A DNA stretch of 64,000 bases. Origin: Ariolimax columbianus. Its lineage: Eukaryota > Mollusca > Gastropoda > Stylommatophora > Arionidae. The DNA is taken from positions 15,952,131 to 16,016,130 of the forward strand of contig JAVGWX010000019.1 of the NCBI GenBank assembly GCA_036924085.1, read 5' to 3'. The position numbers and the translations under genes were made by a program. Shown here piece by piece: positions 35,501 through 45,704 of the stretch. The notes under the pieces were generated by a model that had not been told where the DNA came from, made no database searches, and saw nothing but the letters and a program-made list of their open reading frames with translations. Numbering within the stretch: position 1 is the first letter of the stretch; the number at the start of each line of letters is the position of its first letter.

Positions 35501-35829
35501 AACGAACGAGGAAGAAGTAAAACAACATCACCAACGTGAAACATGAGAAAGCGGATCAGGTACCAGTGGAGCATACACTATGCAGAAGACGAAAGCGATG
35601 GATAGGCCACACATTACGGAAACCGGCTGATAACATTACCAGACAAGCTCTATTCTGGAATCCACAGGGCAAGAGAAGCAGCGGAAGAGCAAGACATTCA
35701 TGGAAGAGGGAAAAGGAGGAAATATAAAGGCAGCAAACAGAACATGGACAGATTTGGCGTAGATGGCTCGTGATAGGAAGACTTGGCGAGTACTTGATGA
35801 GGACATATGCTCCGCATGGAGCTGACAGG

Positions 35830-36250
35830 TATCTGTTTGATTTATTCTTGTCAACTACAACTACACGCTTACAACGCAAAAAGATCTGGCTGCAACGCAC
35901 GAGGGAGATCGAATGACAGATGGGCAGATGACAAACGAGAAATCCTGTAACAACACGGGCTTACAACAACAAACACATCTCGTCGTACACGTCAGACGAC
36001 TTAAGCTCTCTACTGCACTTGACGGCAGGGGGGGAGATGCAAAAGTAGGTTGAGTAATGTAAATAAAGAAGCCATTTTTAAAAAACATACAAGTTCATAG
36101 AATTCTGGGAATTTATATTCTTGTCCTAGAATAACGTTCCGTGGATTCTAGGTTAGGAATCCATCGTACAAACTGAGTAAATCAAAATTCAAATGGGCAG
36201 GAGATTGCTCATAAGTGGTTCAAAAATGTTTTTCAATTAGGTTTGGAACA
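35830..36250. other. No recognisable gene
   Basis: Spacer between LINE remains and a TTC microsatellite. No motif seen. Confidence 0.45.
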
Positions 36251-36261
36251 GGCACTGTTTT

Positions 36262-36346
36262 TTTCTTCTTCTTCGTCTTATTCGTCTTCTTCTTCTTCTT
36301 CTTCTTCTTCTTCTTCTTCTTCTTCTTCTTCTTCTTCTTCTTCTTC
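36262..36346 (+). repeat. TTC microsatellite
   Basis: About 28 TTC triplets with one GTC interruption near the start. The ORFs reading poly-F or poly-S here are artefacts. Confidence 0.96.
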
Positions 36347-36670
36347 GTATCTCCTAGGAAAAATGATCGCCGAGCATTTTCTACCCGCCAACTCTCACAC
36401 GACTGTAACTCGGCAGCCGAACACTAACAGAAATAAGATTTTGCTCTGACGGTTGAAATTGTCAGTGCCAGTTTCTATTGGCCGATCCTCAAGAGTTAGG
36501 TCTGGATGTCAGTTGCCTCTTCTATTACCAATGTGTGGTCAGCAGGGAGGAACAGAGAAAGGAAATCAGACCTTCGTCAGTGCCGTTCCTGGATCAGCTC
36601 CGTGGGAAATGTCGATTATCTCTGCTCTGATCATCGCTTGAATAAATGCTATGAAAATTCAAGTTGACGT
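36347..36670. other. No recognisable gene
   Basis: Non-repetitive 320 bp between a TTC tract and a GAA tract. The 62-codon ORF at 36453-36641 has no motif. Confidence 0.45.
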
Positions 36671-37112
36671 TTGAAGGAACACTATGAAGGAGATAACGAA
36701 GAGATCAAAGAAGAATCAGATAAGGAAGAAGAAGTTGAAGAAGAAGAAAAACAAGAAGATGAAGAAAAAGAAGAAGAAGAAGAAGAAGAAGAAGACGAAG
36801 AAGAAGAAGAGAATGCAGAAGACAAAGGTCAAATGAGAAAGAAGACGAAGAAGAAGAAGACTAAGAAGAAAAGGAAGAAAAGGAAATCAAAGGAGAAAGA
36901 AGAAGAAGAAGAAAAAGAAGGAGTAGAAGAAGAAGAAGAAGAAGAAGAAGAAGAAGAAAAAGAAGAAGGAGAAGAAAAGGAATAAGAAGAAATCAAATGA
37001 GAAAGGAGAAGAAGAAAAATGAGAAGAAGAAGAAGAAGAAGTCGAAGAAAAAGAAGAAAAAGAAGAAGAAGAAGAAGAAGAAGAAGAAGAAGAAGAAGAA
37101 GAGAAATAACAA
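36671..37112 (+). repeat. Long imperfect GAA purine tract
   Basis: About 440 bp of nearly pure purine strand built from GAA with AAA, GGA and GAC interruptions. It encodes spurious E/K-rich ORFs. Such homopurine DNA can form triplex (H-DNA) structures. Confidence 0.93.
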
Positions 37113-37119
37113 GAAGTAG

Positions 37120-37543
37120 ACAAAACGAAATTGAGAAAGAAAAAGAGCAGAAGAACCAAAAAAATTAAGTGTTTACAAAGCTGAAAAAAAGAGGTAAGTG
37201 AGAAGAAGAAATGACAAAAGTAGACTACACATTGAACGAGATGAAGAATAATAACACAACAGAAGAGGAAGGTTTCAGTGATAAAGGTAAAGGTAGTTAA
37301 GGTAAATCAGACATTGCAGTCAGATGATGTGTTAAAGACATTCTTGTTCGCTGTCACAACTTGTTTATGAAGTGAGATGACTTGGTCCCTTCCTCGTATC
37401 TTTCTTTCCCTACATTTGGGTCGCCTGGAGTGTGCTGCTAACGGCAGCTGCACATCGAGCCTTTGCCGAGAAAGCGATAATCCCACACAAGAAGGGAAGA
37501 TTGTGCGAGGTATTCCTTATCTCTCTAAGAGAAGATGCATATT
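37120..37543. other. No recognisable gene
   Basis: Spacer between the GAA tract and SINE-B copy 3. The 65-codon ORF at 37377 runs into the SINE and is not credible. Confidence 0.45.
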
Positions 37544-37556
37544 CATATCCCTCTTC

Positions 37557-37824
37557 GGGGACGGCGTGGCCTAGTGGTTAAGTGGCACGGCTCACAACTA
37601 GAAGGTGCTGGGTTCGATCCCTATCACAACACCGGCCGTTACCCTGGGGAAGCAAACCCTTAGAAAATGCAGGAGGAAGCAGACCCTTACATAAAATGCA
37701 TGCTGAAGTCGTATGCACTGGGCCGACAGGCGCAAAATAAAAACCACAGTGTAACGCACACACGCATTGGGGAATAGATAAATAAGGCGAACGCAAAAAC
37801 ACAAAAAAACACAAAAACAAAAAA
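37557..37824 (+). mobile_element. SINE-B copy 3
   Basis: A full-length copy starting GGGACGGCGTGGCCTAGTGG, with box B GGTTCGATCC and an ACAAAAA-type tail. A perfect 13-bp TSD, CATATCCCTCTTC, lies at 37544-37556 and 37825-37837. It is very similar to copies 2 and 5. Confidence 0.96.
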
Positions 37825-38070
37825 CATATCCCTCTTCAATTATGTCCTTATCTACTCATTCATTCTGTCATATACATATACACACATACGCATATCTAGA
37901 GGCATATTTGGTATATATGTGTATGTTCGTGAGAGAGGTAAGATCGAAGGTATATCGAATATATTAACAGAATGAGAGAGAACAATATTAGTAAGACAGA
38001 CAAAGAAATGAGACCTAGATCATACAGGTAAGGTGAGTGAGCAAGTCCAGGTAGCAGTGAGAACGGTAAT

Positions 38071-38327
38071 AAAGTAAAAAGTAAGGTAACCCATACAATT
38101 ACTGCCGTAGAGGTGTGAGGTGTTAGCGATCTCACATTTCAAAGGCTCGGCTATATGAGGACGGTAATCATCTCCTCTCCCTCGTCGCTTTTACTTCCCG
38201 GACTGAACCGGTACCCATTTAAGGCTGGGTCGACCCAGGAAAAAACATTACCACCTCAACTGGGAAATTAACACAGGACCACTCAGATACGAAGCCAGAG
38301 CGCTAACCACTGTGCTTACGCGGCTCC
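38071..38327 (-). mobile_element. SINE-F copy 2
   Basis: The reverse complement begins GGAGCCGCGTAAGCACAGTG, continues GTTAGCGCTCTGGC and GAGTGGTCCTG, carries TTAAATGGGTACCGGTTCAG and ends in a TACTTT-type tail. No clear target-site duplication. It is better preserved at its 5' end than copy 1. Confidence 0.86.
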
Positions 38328-38344
38328 CTAGGTATGATAAACTA

Positions 38345-38510
38345 GGTATGATAGGTATGATAAACGGACAAATTAAAAATAGGTGCATGGAAGTGACAGC
38401 CAAACTGTATAAAGCTTTAGTTAGACCTAGATTGGAGTACTGTATACAGGTGTGGAGTCCTTATCATAGAGGGGACATAAACATGCTGGATACGCCTAGA
38501 TGAAGCTAGA
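38345..38510 (+). pseudogene. CR1/L2-like RT thumb fragment
   Basis: A single frame reads KLYKALVRPRLEYCIQVWSP and YHRGDINMLD, the thumb signature of CR1/L2-like LINEs. The same motif is seen in reverse at about 54.1 kb. Only about 50 codons remain. Confidence 0.7.
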
Positions 38511-38652
38511 TGTGTCGGTCCTAAAGAACAGAATCTTTATAAACTACAGCACAATATCGCAACGTTCTTTTCAGGACCATCGCTGAAGAAGACGAAGAAG
38601 AAGAAGAAGAAGAAGAAGAAGAAGAAGAAGAAGAAGAAGAAGAAGAAGGAGG
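38510..38652 (+). repeat. Diverged SINE-C-like piece with GAA tail
   Basis: The text GATGTGTCGGTCCTAAAG and AAACTACAGCACAATATCGC loosely follows the SINE-C body. It ends in a GAAGAAGAC then pure GAA run (38584-38652). The similarity to SINE-C is weak, but the GAA tail fits. Confidence 0.45.
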
Positions 38653-38705
38653 AGGTGAAGTTTGTGATCTACTTACTGACATCCTCTTAGATGGTAGTAT
38701 TTAAC

Positions 38706-39005
38706 TCTTCTTCTTTTTCTTCTTTTTCTTCTTCTTCTTCTTCTTCTTCTTCTTCTTCTTCTTCTTCTTTTTCTTTTTCTTCTTCTTCTTCTTCTTCTTC
38801 TTCTTCTTTTTCTTCTTCTTCTTTTTCTTCTTCTTTTTCTTCTTCTTCTTCTTCTTCTTCTTCTTCTTCTTCTTCTGCGTTCGTTCTCTCACTCCCGCTA
38901 CCCAGCCCTGAATAGGGCATTGCAAGTAGCAGGATGTAGTCCGGAGAACGGAATCCGTTGTGTCGCTAGTTTACAGCTTGACTGCGATATTTGCACCTTT
39001 CGGTC
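38706..39005 (-). mobile_element. SINE-C copy 4 with a 170-bp GAA tail
   Basis: The reverse complement reads GTGTCGGACCGAAAGGTGCA, AATATCGCAGTCAAGCTG, GGTAGCGGGAGTGAGAGAAC and then GAACGCAGAAGAAG, running into the GAA tract 38706-38877. The microsatellite is therefore the poly-GAA 3' tail of this truncated SINE, oriented opposite to the GAA tract at 38584-38652. Confidence 0.84.
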
Positions 39006-39049
39006 CGACACAACCGTCTTCGACTGGATTTAACTGTTTTATTGTCATC

Positions 39050-39330
39050 AGGGAAGGGCTGAGGGGTGGAAGTTGCGGCCAGGTATTAGCTTGGTTTACA
39101 ATCCCAAACTTCCAGATTCAAATTCCGTCGCGTTTGGATTGAATAACTGGGCACGGCATAGTTCTTTTTCATGCTTTATCGAGTCAACCCAGCTATAAAT
39201 GAGTACCTGACAAAGTCAGAAGAAAATTACGACGCCGCTGCCAGAGCTACGGAGTTCATCTCCTATTTCTGGCACTTTCAGAAGTGAAAGGGACTGAGCT
39301 GTCGAATGTGAGCATCGAGAAACAATAAAA
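39050..39330 (+). mobile_element. SINE-G, tRNA-derived (single copy here)
   Basis: A head with AGGTATTAGCTTGG and the box B-like AGATTCAAATTCCG is followed by a body with GTCAACCCAGCTATAAATG and GAGTACCTGAC, then a AAACAATAAAATC end. The body phrase is a variant of the SINE-F phrase GTCGACCCAGCCTTAAATGG. It is probably a related SINE family. Confidence 0.55.
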
Positions 39331-40173
39331 TCAGTTTTACCAGCCATTTTCCCCTCTTAAATTAAGTCCATTTACAGTTGTCTTCTTTTATTTCCTCCCT
39401 GTAATTTGCCGTTAACTGTGTCTTTCCTGAGTTGATTTTCCATACCATGTCTTATAGAGCTGGAATCACGGCTGGTTTTATTTGTATTCTTCTAGCAGAT
39501 GGATCTATATCATCCCCACAGTGAATGTTTGTAATCATGCATTCTCTTGTAATTACAGTTCCTTTGTGGTCATCTAAAGCTCATGTCAATATTTTTTTCT
39601 AGGAGTAAATGAAACAGATGGGGTGGCATCGTTCCTCTCTGCAGTGCCAAATTTAGACTTGGTGAGGCTGTGCGCTATATACAGTTTGGAGGCCCTTTGT
39701 TTAAAAATAATTAGACCTTTAAGAACTCAGATGAGAGTTCATCCTCGGGGATAGTTCTAGTCGGGAGGTAAGGCACTCGCCTCTAAAAACAAAACGATGG
39801 ACGATCGAATTCCGCATGTTTCAGGCGAGTTCTGGTCTCAAGAGATGTTGGACCAGACTGTCCGTATCATGGGTTATTCAAGACCCCTCGACTGGTCTTC
39901 TTGCCACTGGTTCAAGTAAGCTCGAGACGAGAGGGTACGGTTGATGACAAGCACAGTCCATTCTTCACTATAATCCAAATACAGCGCAAGATACATCATC
40001 AAGAACAACAAAAAACCGTTTGGTGATATCGCTATCATCATTTGTGATGGGTAACTAACTGGACAACACTTGTTGGTTCGGACACCCCATTGACCAAGAT
40101 GAGGTTCGTGAGTGTCGTTACCTCTCATGTGAATGTCTGTTCTACATTTTTCATACTTGAATCACTTCTTGTG
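39331..40173. other. No gene; one tRNA-like fragment at about 39750-39850
   Basis: Within this spacer, GGGAGGTAAGGCACTCGCC and GATCGAATTCCGC are spaced like pol III A and B boxes, suggesting another tRNA-derived SINE head. Nothing else is recognised. Confidence 0.4.
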
Positions 40174-40185
40174 TCTCGCTCATTT

Positions 40186-40439
40186 TTTTTTTTTTTTTTT
40201 TTTTTGTTGCGTTCGCCTTATTTATCTATTACCCAAGGCGGTGTGCGTTGCACTGTGGTGTTTATTTTGCGCCTGTCGGCCCAGTGCATCCGACTTCAGC
40301 ATGCATTTATGTAAATGTCTGCTTCCTCCTGCATTAGGGTTTGCTTCCGCGGGGTAACGGCCGGTGCTGTGATGGGGATTGAACCCAGCACCTTCTGGTT
40401 GTGAGCCGTATCACTTAACCACTAGGCCACGCCGTCCCC
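40186..40439 (-). mobile_element. SINE-B copy 4
   Basis: The minus-strand copy has a T-rich left end (its A tail), the body module and the tRNA head, ending GCCGTCCCC. A perfect 12-bp TSD, TCTCGCTCATTT, lies at 40174-40185 and 40440-40451. A small deletion in the body (TGCATTAGGG) distinguishes it. Confidence 0.95.
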
Positions 40440-40539
40440 TCTCGCTCATTTAAGACCCCAGACTCTGTTGTCTCAGTAGCAAAGGTTATAGGCTGTGGTT
40501 GTTTTTAACTTTGATAGTTAGCACAAGTTTGTGAATGTC

Positions 40540-41236
40540 TATCTGCTGATGGAGATTAACGCTGTAAAGACAAAATTAATGACCAACAACGCCGAGAGCT
40601 TCAACCGTTAGATAAAAGCTTATGGCCAGGAACTCGAAGTGGTCGACCGTTTTAAATATCTGGGCTCAGTTGTCAGTGATGAAGGATTAAAAGTGTTGGC
40701 CAGAATAGCACATACAATAGCGGCTTAATAACACAATCTGGTAAGACAAACGGTTAGCAATATGAACGAAGATCAGTGCGTACATTGGTCCGGTCAATAT
40801 TTCTCTTTAGTAATTAGACATGGCGATGAGATGTTACAGAAGACTTCTAAACGTCATATACAAAGACCGAGTTACAAATGAGGACATACGAGAAAGAAAA
40901 GAAACAGCAATAGGACCCTTTTGAAGACCTCTTGGCAACGGTCAAAAGACGGAAACTCGCTCGGTACATCCGCATATCGAGAGCAAACGGTCTTGCAAAT
41001 TCGGTTCTGCATGAAATGTTCAAGGACGGCGAGTTCATCCACAAAAAGAGATGGGAGGACAACGTAAAAGAATGGACCAATCTCCGACCAGAGGAGGCAC
41101 AAGCAGCGGCCGCTGACAGAGAGAGGTTGCGTGGGGGGTATTGGGGGGGGGGGGGGGGGGTGTCTTCATGTGTGATCCAATGACCTCACAGGTTACGGGA
41201 TGACTTGACTTGACTTGACTTGACTTGACTTGACTA
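40540..41236 (+). pseudogene. RTE-like LINE 3' fragment with ACTTG-repeat tail
   Basis: Reading with frame changes gives EVVDRFKYLGSVVSDEG (about 40640-40690), RCYRRLLN and KDRVTNEDIRERKE (about 40830-40905), LATVKRRKLARYIRISRANG (about 40930-40990) and KEWTNLRPEEAQAAAADRER (about 41065-41125). A poly-G run (41140-41162) interrupts the last codons. The 3' end is a run of about eight ACTTG units (41199-41236), probably the element's own tail. It lacks EN and most of RT. Confidence 0.78.
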
Positions 41237-41354
41237 GATGAATGCAAATATATGGTAAGTGTTGGTACTTGTTAAAGTTGCCCCCCCCCTTTTTTTTCCT
41301 TCCCCCCCCCTCCCCCACCCTTAGTAACAATAAAACAGTTCAGTACTAGCTATC

Positions 41355-41652
41355 TACAAGGAAAAGTCAGTAAGTAGGTCACACATTGATATTGCATAGC
41401 TGAAAATGTACTTCCCAAAGGCGTTGTGGTTAGTGTAGATAGCAACTAGATGATGCATGCACGTGCGCAGCTCAAATACATAATGGGTAGAGTGGACAAT
41501 CAAAGAACAGTATGCTGCTGTGATATTGTTATTGTTTTTTGTGTTGTTTGCTTATTTTCTTTTTTTTCGGGGGGAGGGTGAGGAATGACTTTCTGCAAAA
41601 GGACATTCAAAAGGAAATACTTCCTGCGACCTATTTAATGACTGCCCTTGTA
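41355..41652. mobile_element. Mariner-type MITE, about 298 bp
   Basis: Left end TACAAGGAAAAGTCAGTAAG and right end, reversed, TACAAGGGCAGTCATTAAAT form terminal inverted repeats of about 27 bp. Each starts with TA, the expected target duplication. No transposase is present. The termini match those at 17973 and 21333. Confidence 0.75.
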
Positions 41653-41996
41653 TAGTTGGAGAATGTGGAACAATCTTCATGACGAGAAGAGATGTAAGAA
41701 CCACTATGATGTTCACAGCACATGAAGTCAATATGAAAAGATAAAAACATGTTGCTAACAACTAGGATCAAGTTAATGAAGTGATTTATTCTTCCTATAT
41801 ACCTATTTGCGTGTGAAACACGGACATAACATGCAGCATTAGAACCAAAAATCCAAACAATGGAGATGCCATGATTCGGACAGATATTATTTAATGGCAT
41901 ACAAAGATCATATCTCAAAGGTGAGAATATGAAATACAATCCATCAGAATATTAGACCACGTTAACAACCACATACAGTCGCAAAAACACAAATTT

Positions 41997-42907
41997 GGGA
42001 TCAAGATCAGCACATGAGCTGCAGCGGTCAGCGACACATAGCTGACTGCTAGCGTCAGGGTCAGCGACACATAGCTGACTGCTAAAGTTAGGGCCATCGA
42101 AACAGAGCTGCCAAGACCCTTCTACACCGCGACGCGGTGATCCTGGATAACAGGTTACAACAGGGCAGACTGGTTAAGGAGAAGGGAGGGCAGACTGGTT
42201 AAGGAGAAGGGTGGGCAGACTGGCTAAGGAGAAGGGAGGACAGACTGGCTAAGGAGAAGGGAGGGCAGGCTGGATAAGGAGAAGGGAGGGCAGGCTGGAT
42301 AAGGAGAAGGGAGGGCAGGCTGGATAAGGAGAAGGGTGGGCAGACTGGCTAAGGAGAAGGGAGGACAGACTGGCTAAGGAGAAGGGAGGACAGACTGGCT
42401 AAGGAGAAGGGAGGGCAGAGTGGCTAAGGAGAAGGGAGGGCAGACTGGCTAAGGGGAAGGGAGGGCAGACTGGCTAAGGGGAAGGGAGGGCAGACTGGCT
42501 AAGGAGAAGGGAGGGCAGACTGGCTAAGGGGAAGGGAGGGCAGACTGGCTAAGGGGAAGGGAGGGCAGACTGGTTAAGGAGAAGGGAGGGCAGACTGGTT
42601 AAGGAGAAGGGAGAGCAGACTGGTCTAAGGAGAAGGGAGGGCAGACTGGTCTAAAGAGAAGGAGGGCAGACTGGTTAAGGAGAAGGGAGGGCAGACTGGC
42701 TAAGGAGAAGGGATCGAAGAGGGAAAGTTAGCCCGGTACTAAAAAAATGCTTCCTGAAGGGGGATGTGTCGGACCGAAGGGACAAATATCGCAGTCAAAC
42801 TGTAAACTACGACACAATGCATTCCGTTCTCTGGACTACATTCAGCTACTCACAAAGCCCTTTTCGGGGCTTGATAGCGGGAAATTGAGAACGAACGAAG
42901 CCAAGCC
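41997..42907 (+). mobile_element. SINE-C copy 5, stretched to 911 bp by an internal array
   Basis: It starts GGGATCAAGATCAGC, has the family head (partly duplicated at 42010-42080), then the internal 25-bp array, then the normal 3' half with CCAAG tail. The perfect 13-bp TSD AAAACACAAATTT (41984-41996 and 42908-42920) shows it entered as one retroposon. Confidence 0.93.
42158..42710 (+). repeat. 25-bp array, about 22 units, inside SINE-C
   Basis: Units read GGGCAGACTGGCTAAGGAGA then AGGGA, with GGTTAAGG and AAGGGGAAGG variants. In all other SINE-C copies this segment (CAGACTGGCTAAGGAGAAGG) occurs once. Confidence 0.96.
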
Positions 42908-43274
42908 AAAACACAAATTTCAATGGTAGGGTCATGCGACAACATCAAATGGGTTACCAAAGATATAATGAAGGGAGCAGTCTGCGGAACGAGCAGAACT
43001 GAATACCCAGAATGCGCTTGACATATAATGATCAGATGTGGAAGGGCAAACCGTTGAAAACACGCCAGCACGGTCTATACACAGATCATGGTGGAAAGTG
43101 ACTTCATAATTCAGTTAGATATGATGCCATATGGAGCACTTAGGTTATGGCAAAGAAGAATGTGTATGTATATGTATGTAGGAATCTTTCTCTTCTTAGC
43201 GCTATTCCTGAAAATGGCGTTTCTGACGCAGTGCTATAGTTTATAACTAGACTGCGGCATATGTGCCTTTCTGT

Positions 43275-43650
43275 TAGACATATTCGTAGCTGACTGCTAA
43301 CGTCAGGGCCAGCGAACCAAAGCTGCCAAGACCCTTCTACACCTCCACGCGGTGATCCTGGATAGCAGACTGCAACAAGGCAGACTGGCTAAGGAGAAGG
43401 CATCGAAGAGGGAATGCTTGCTGAAATCGGATGTGTTGGATCGAAAGGTGCAAATATCGCAGTCAAGCTGTAAACTACGACACAACGCATTCCGTTCTCT
43501 GGACTACATTCTGCTACTTAAGCCCTTTTAGTGTTTGGTAGTGGGAGATTGAGAATGAACGAATCCAAGACAAGCCGAGCCAGGCCAAGCCAAGACAAGC
43601 CAAGCCAAGCCAAGCCAAGCCAAGCCAATCCAAGCCAAGCTAAGCAAAGC
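43275..43650 (+). mobile_element. SINE-C copy 6
   Basis: Slightly 5'-truncated (starts at AGCTGACTGCTAACGTCAGG). The middle is shortened so that GGAATGCTTGCTGAAATCGG follows the GCAGACTGG segment directly. The 3' tail of CCAAG units is long, about 90 bp. Confidence 0.88.
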
Positions 43651-43679
43651 CACATTGTATTTCAGCACGGAATTTTCGG

Positions 43680-44850
43680 TTCGCCTTTCCTATAAGTACC
43701 AGCCGGTTTTCGGGCTGGTCGCATCACAATTGAACAAATTTTTAATTTGCGTCTGTTCAACGAAAAATACCTTCAGCTTAACCAAAAGCCATACCAAGTC
43801 TTTGTTGACTTTAAAAAAGTGTTTGACATGGTCTGCCATGATGCTGTGTGGTCAGCTATGCAAAAATATAAGATGAGGTGTTGGCTTATCTACGTCATTG
43901 AGACATTCTACTCCCATGTCACCAGTGCAGTCGACCTTAACGGGATAACTGGGGAATGATTCCGCACGTCTACTGGTGTACGGAAATGATGTATTCTTTC
44001 ACCAACCGTATTAAACGTTTTTCTTGAACGTATCATGTCTGAGGATCATGTGGGTACTGTCAGCATATGTAGTCGTTCACTTACTAATCTCAGATTTGCT
44101 GATGACATTACCGGAGCTAAAACTTGCGAATCTAATCTCAAGTCGTGACAATGCCGCTCGATGGTTTGGAAGTGGTAATTAGTGCAGAGAAAAGTAAAAT
44201 AATTATCAATTTCCCAGAGGGTCAAATAAGTCCGATTGCGATCAAAGGCGAACTATTGCAAATTGTTAAACAGTTTAAATACCTGGGAGCACTGATGGAT
44301 GTGGACGGTTTCAGAACTGAGATTCAGCCACGAACAGCATGATGGCTGCTCTATCAAAACTTAGGCCGATATGGAGGAAGACAAGCATCAACCTTAAATC
44401 CAAGTTGAGTTTAATGTGGGCACTTGTCACTTCCGTGTACCTTTACAGGAGCGAAACTTGGACTTTGACAGCGGTTCTAGAGCGAAGAGTTTGTGCAATG
44501 GAGATGAGATGTCTGCGTCGAATTCTTATCTAGACCATGTCACGAATAAGGTAGTTCAAGACACCGTTAAGAGAGAGGTCGGCCAATATAAAGGCCTACT
44601 ATGGTAAAAACACGCCAGTTCACATGTTTCAAAATCGTCTGGAATGATCAAGACGGCCCTGCAAGGAACTGTGCCAGGCAAGCGTAAGACAGGGAAGCAG
44701 ACAAATAATTGGGAAGAAAATATCAGAGAATGGACGGGAAGGTCCATAGCTACAACAAATATCCTGGCACAAAACCGATTGGAGTTCTGGGAACTGGTCC
44801 AACAATTGTTAATATTGCTGCCCCAACGACCTTTCAGGTTACGGAACTGA
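43680..44850 (+). pseudogene. RTE-like LINE: RT palm to C terminus
   Basis: In order, with frame changes: YQVFVDFKKVFDMVCHDAVW (RT motif A, about 43795-43855), CILSPTVLNVFLERIMSEDH, LRFADDITGAKTCESNLKS (active site FADD, about 44095-44145), AEKSKIIINF, QFKYLGALMDVDGF (about 44270-44310), WRKTSINLKSKLSLMW, MEMRCLRRIL, TNKVVQDTVKREVG and NWEENIREWTGRSIATTNIL. It ends LLPQRPFRLRN with a stop at about 44850, then its GAT-type tail. Stops at about 43960 and 44145 and frameshifts disable it. EN and the N terminus are absent. Confidence 0.84.
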
Positions 44851-45297
44851 TAATGATGATGATTATGATTATGATGATGATTATTATGATGATCATGATT
44901 ATGATGATGATGACTATGATGATGATAATAATGATGATGATGATTATTATTATGATGATGATGATTATGATGATTATTATGATGATGATTATTAGGATGA
45001 TGATGATTATAATGATTATTATTATTATTATTATGATGATGATTATTATGATGATGATGATTATGATGATGATGATGATGATGATTATGATGTTGAAGAT
45101 GATGATGCTGATGATGATTATGATGATGATTTCGATGAAGATGATTATGATGATGATTATGATGAAGATGATAATTATGATGATGGTAATGATGGTGATG
45201 ATTATGATGATGATTATGATGAAGATGATTATGATAATGATGTTGCTGATTATGATGATGATTATTATTATTATTATTATTATGATAATGATGATTT
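44847..45297 (+). repeat. GAT/ATT trinucleotide tract, about 450 bp
   Basis: It begins immediately after the stop codon of the RTE-like LINE, at TGATAATGATGATG, so it is best read as that element's 3' tail greatly expanded. Long H/N-rich and M/I-rich ORFs on the two strands are artefacts. Confidence 0.93.
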
Positions 45298-45704
45298 ATA
45301 AAAAAAATTAAAAACAACTGTGTCATTTTCGACGAAGTAATCATTGCGTTGGACACAAATTCCCCAGCGCCTATAAAGTGCATGAATTTCTGTAGGAAAC
45401 AATTCTCTTGATCGCGTGTGTAACCACTCATGCACCAACTGCTGGACCTCTTCATCTAACCTGGTCATCGTTCCTCCAAAAACTTCTTTTACTTGTCCAA
45501 GGACGTGGAGAATATTTGGGGATAGGTCTGGTAAGTGCGCCGGCTGTGGTAGATAGTGAATGTGGAGGTTTTCCATGGTTGCAGCCGTTACACGGGCTGT
45601 AGGGGGTGGGGGGGGGGGGGGAAGGCATTCTCGTGTTGCAAAAGAACACATTTACTCCGAGTCTACGTCGTTTTGGGTTTGATTGCAGGTTGAAAGTGAT
45701 TTCT

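Larger units (their letters stand above)
32890..35815 (+). pseudogene. RTE-like LINE fragment split by SINE-B and an I-like LINE copy
   Basis: The left part (to 33480) reads LKSNEIKTTPKIKILTS up to the SINE-B target site, then continues as MTTQVLKKKVQTFVNGYLWK and WHDKLEVGQEHL, a LINE thumb/connection region. The right part (35540-35815) reads DQVPVEHTLCRRRKRWIGHT, LRKPADNITRQALFWNPQGK and ARDRKTWRVLDEDICSAWS, the C-terminal end of the same class of element. In related elements these parts adjoin, so the I-like LINE copy between them looks like an insertion. Confidence 0.73.
41660..43190 (+). pseudogene. Weak RTE-like thumb remnant around SINE-C copy 5
   Basis: Sequence on both sides of the SINE reads as scattered LINE thumb text (for example KFQW-GHATTSNGL on the right, about 42920-42960, and DQMWKGKPLKTRQHG, about 43030-43070). 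Frames change often. The call relies on resemblance and on position; it could be chance. Confidence 0.35.

Noticed and set aside
36671..37159. Acidic E/K-rich ORF and its serine/phenylalanine-rich antisense
   Set aside because: Pure translation of GAA/TTC triplets; no start context or domain.
44556..45455. 299-codon H/N-rich minus ORF and M/I-rich plus ORF
   Set aside because: They come from the GAT/ATT tract joined to LINE and mariner remains.
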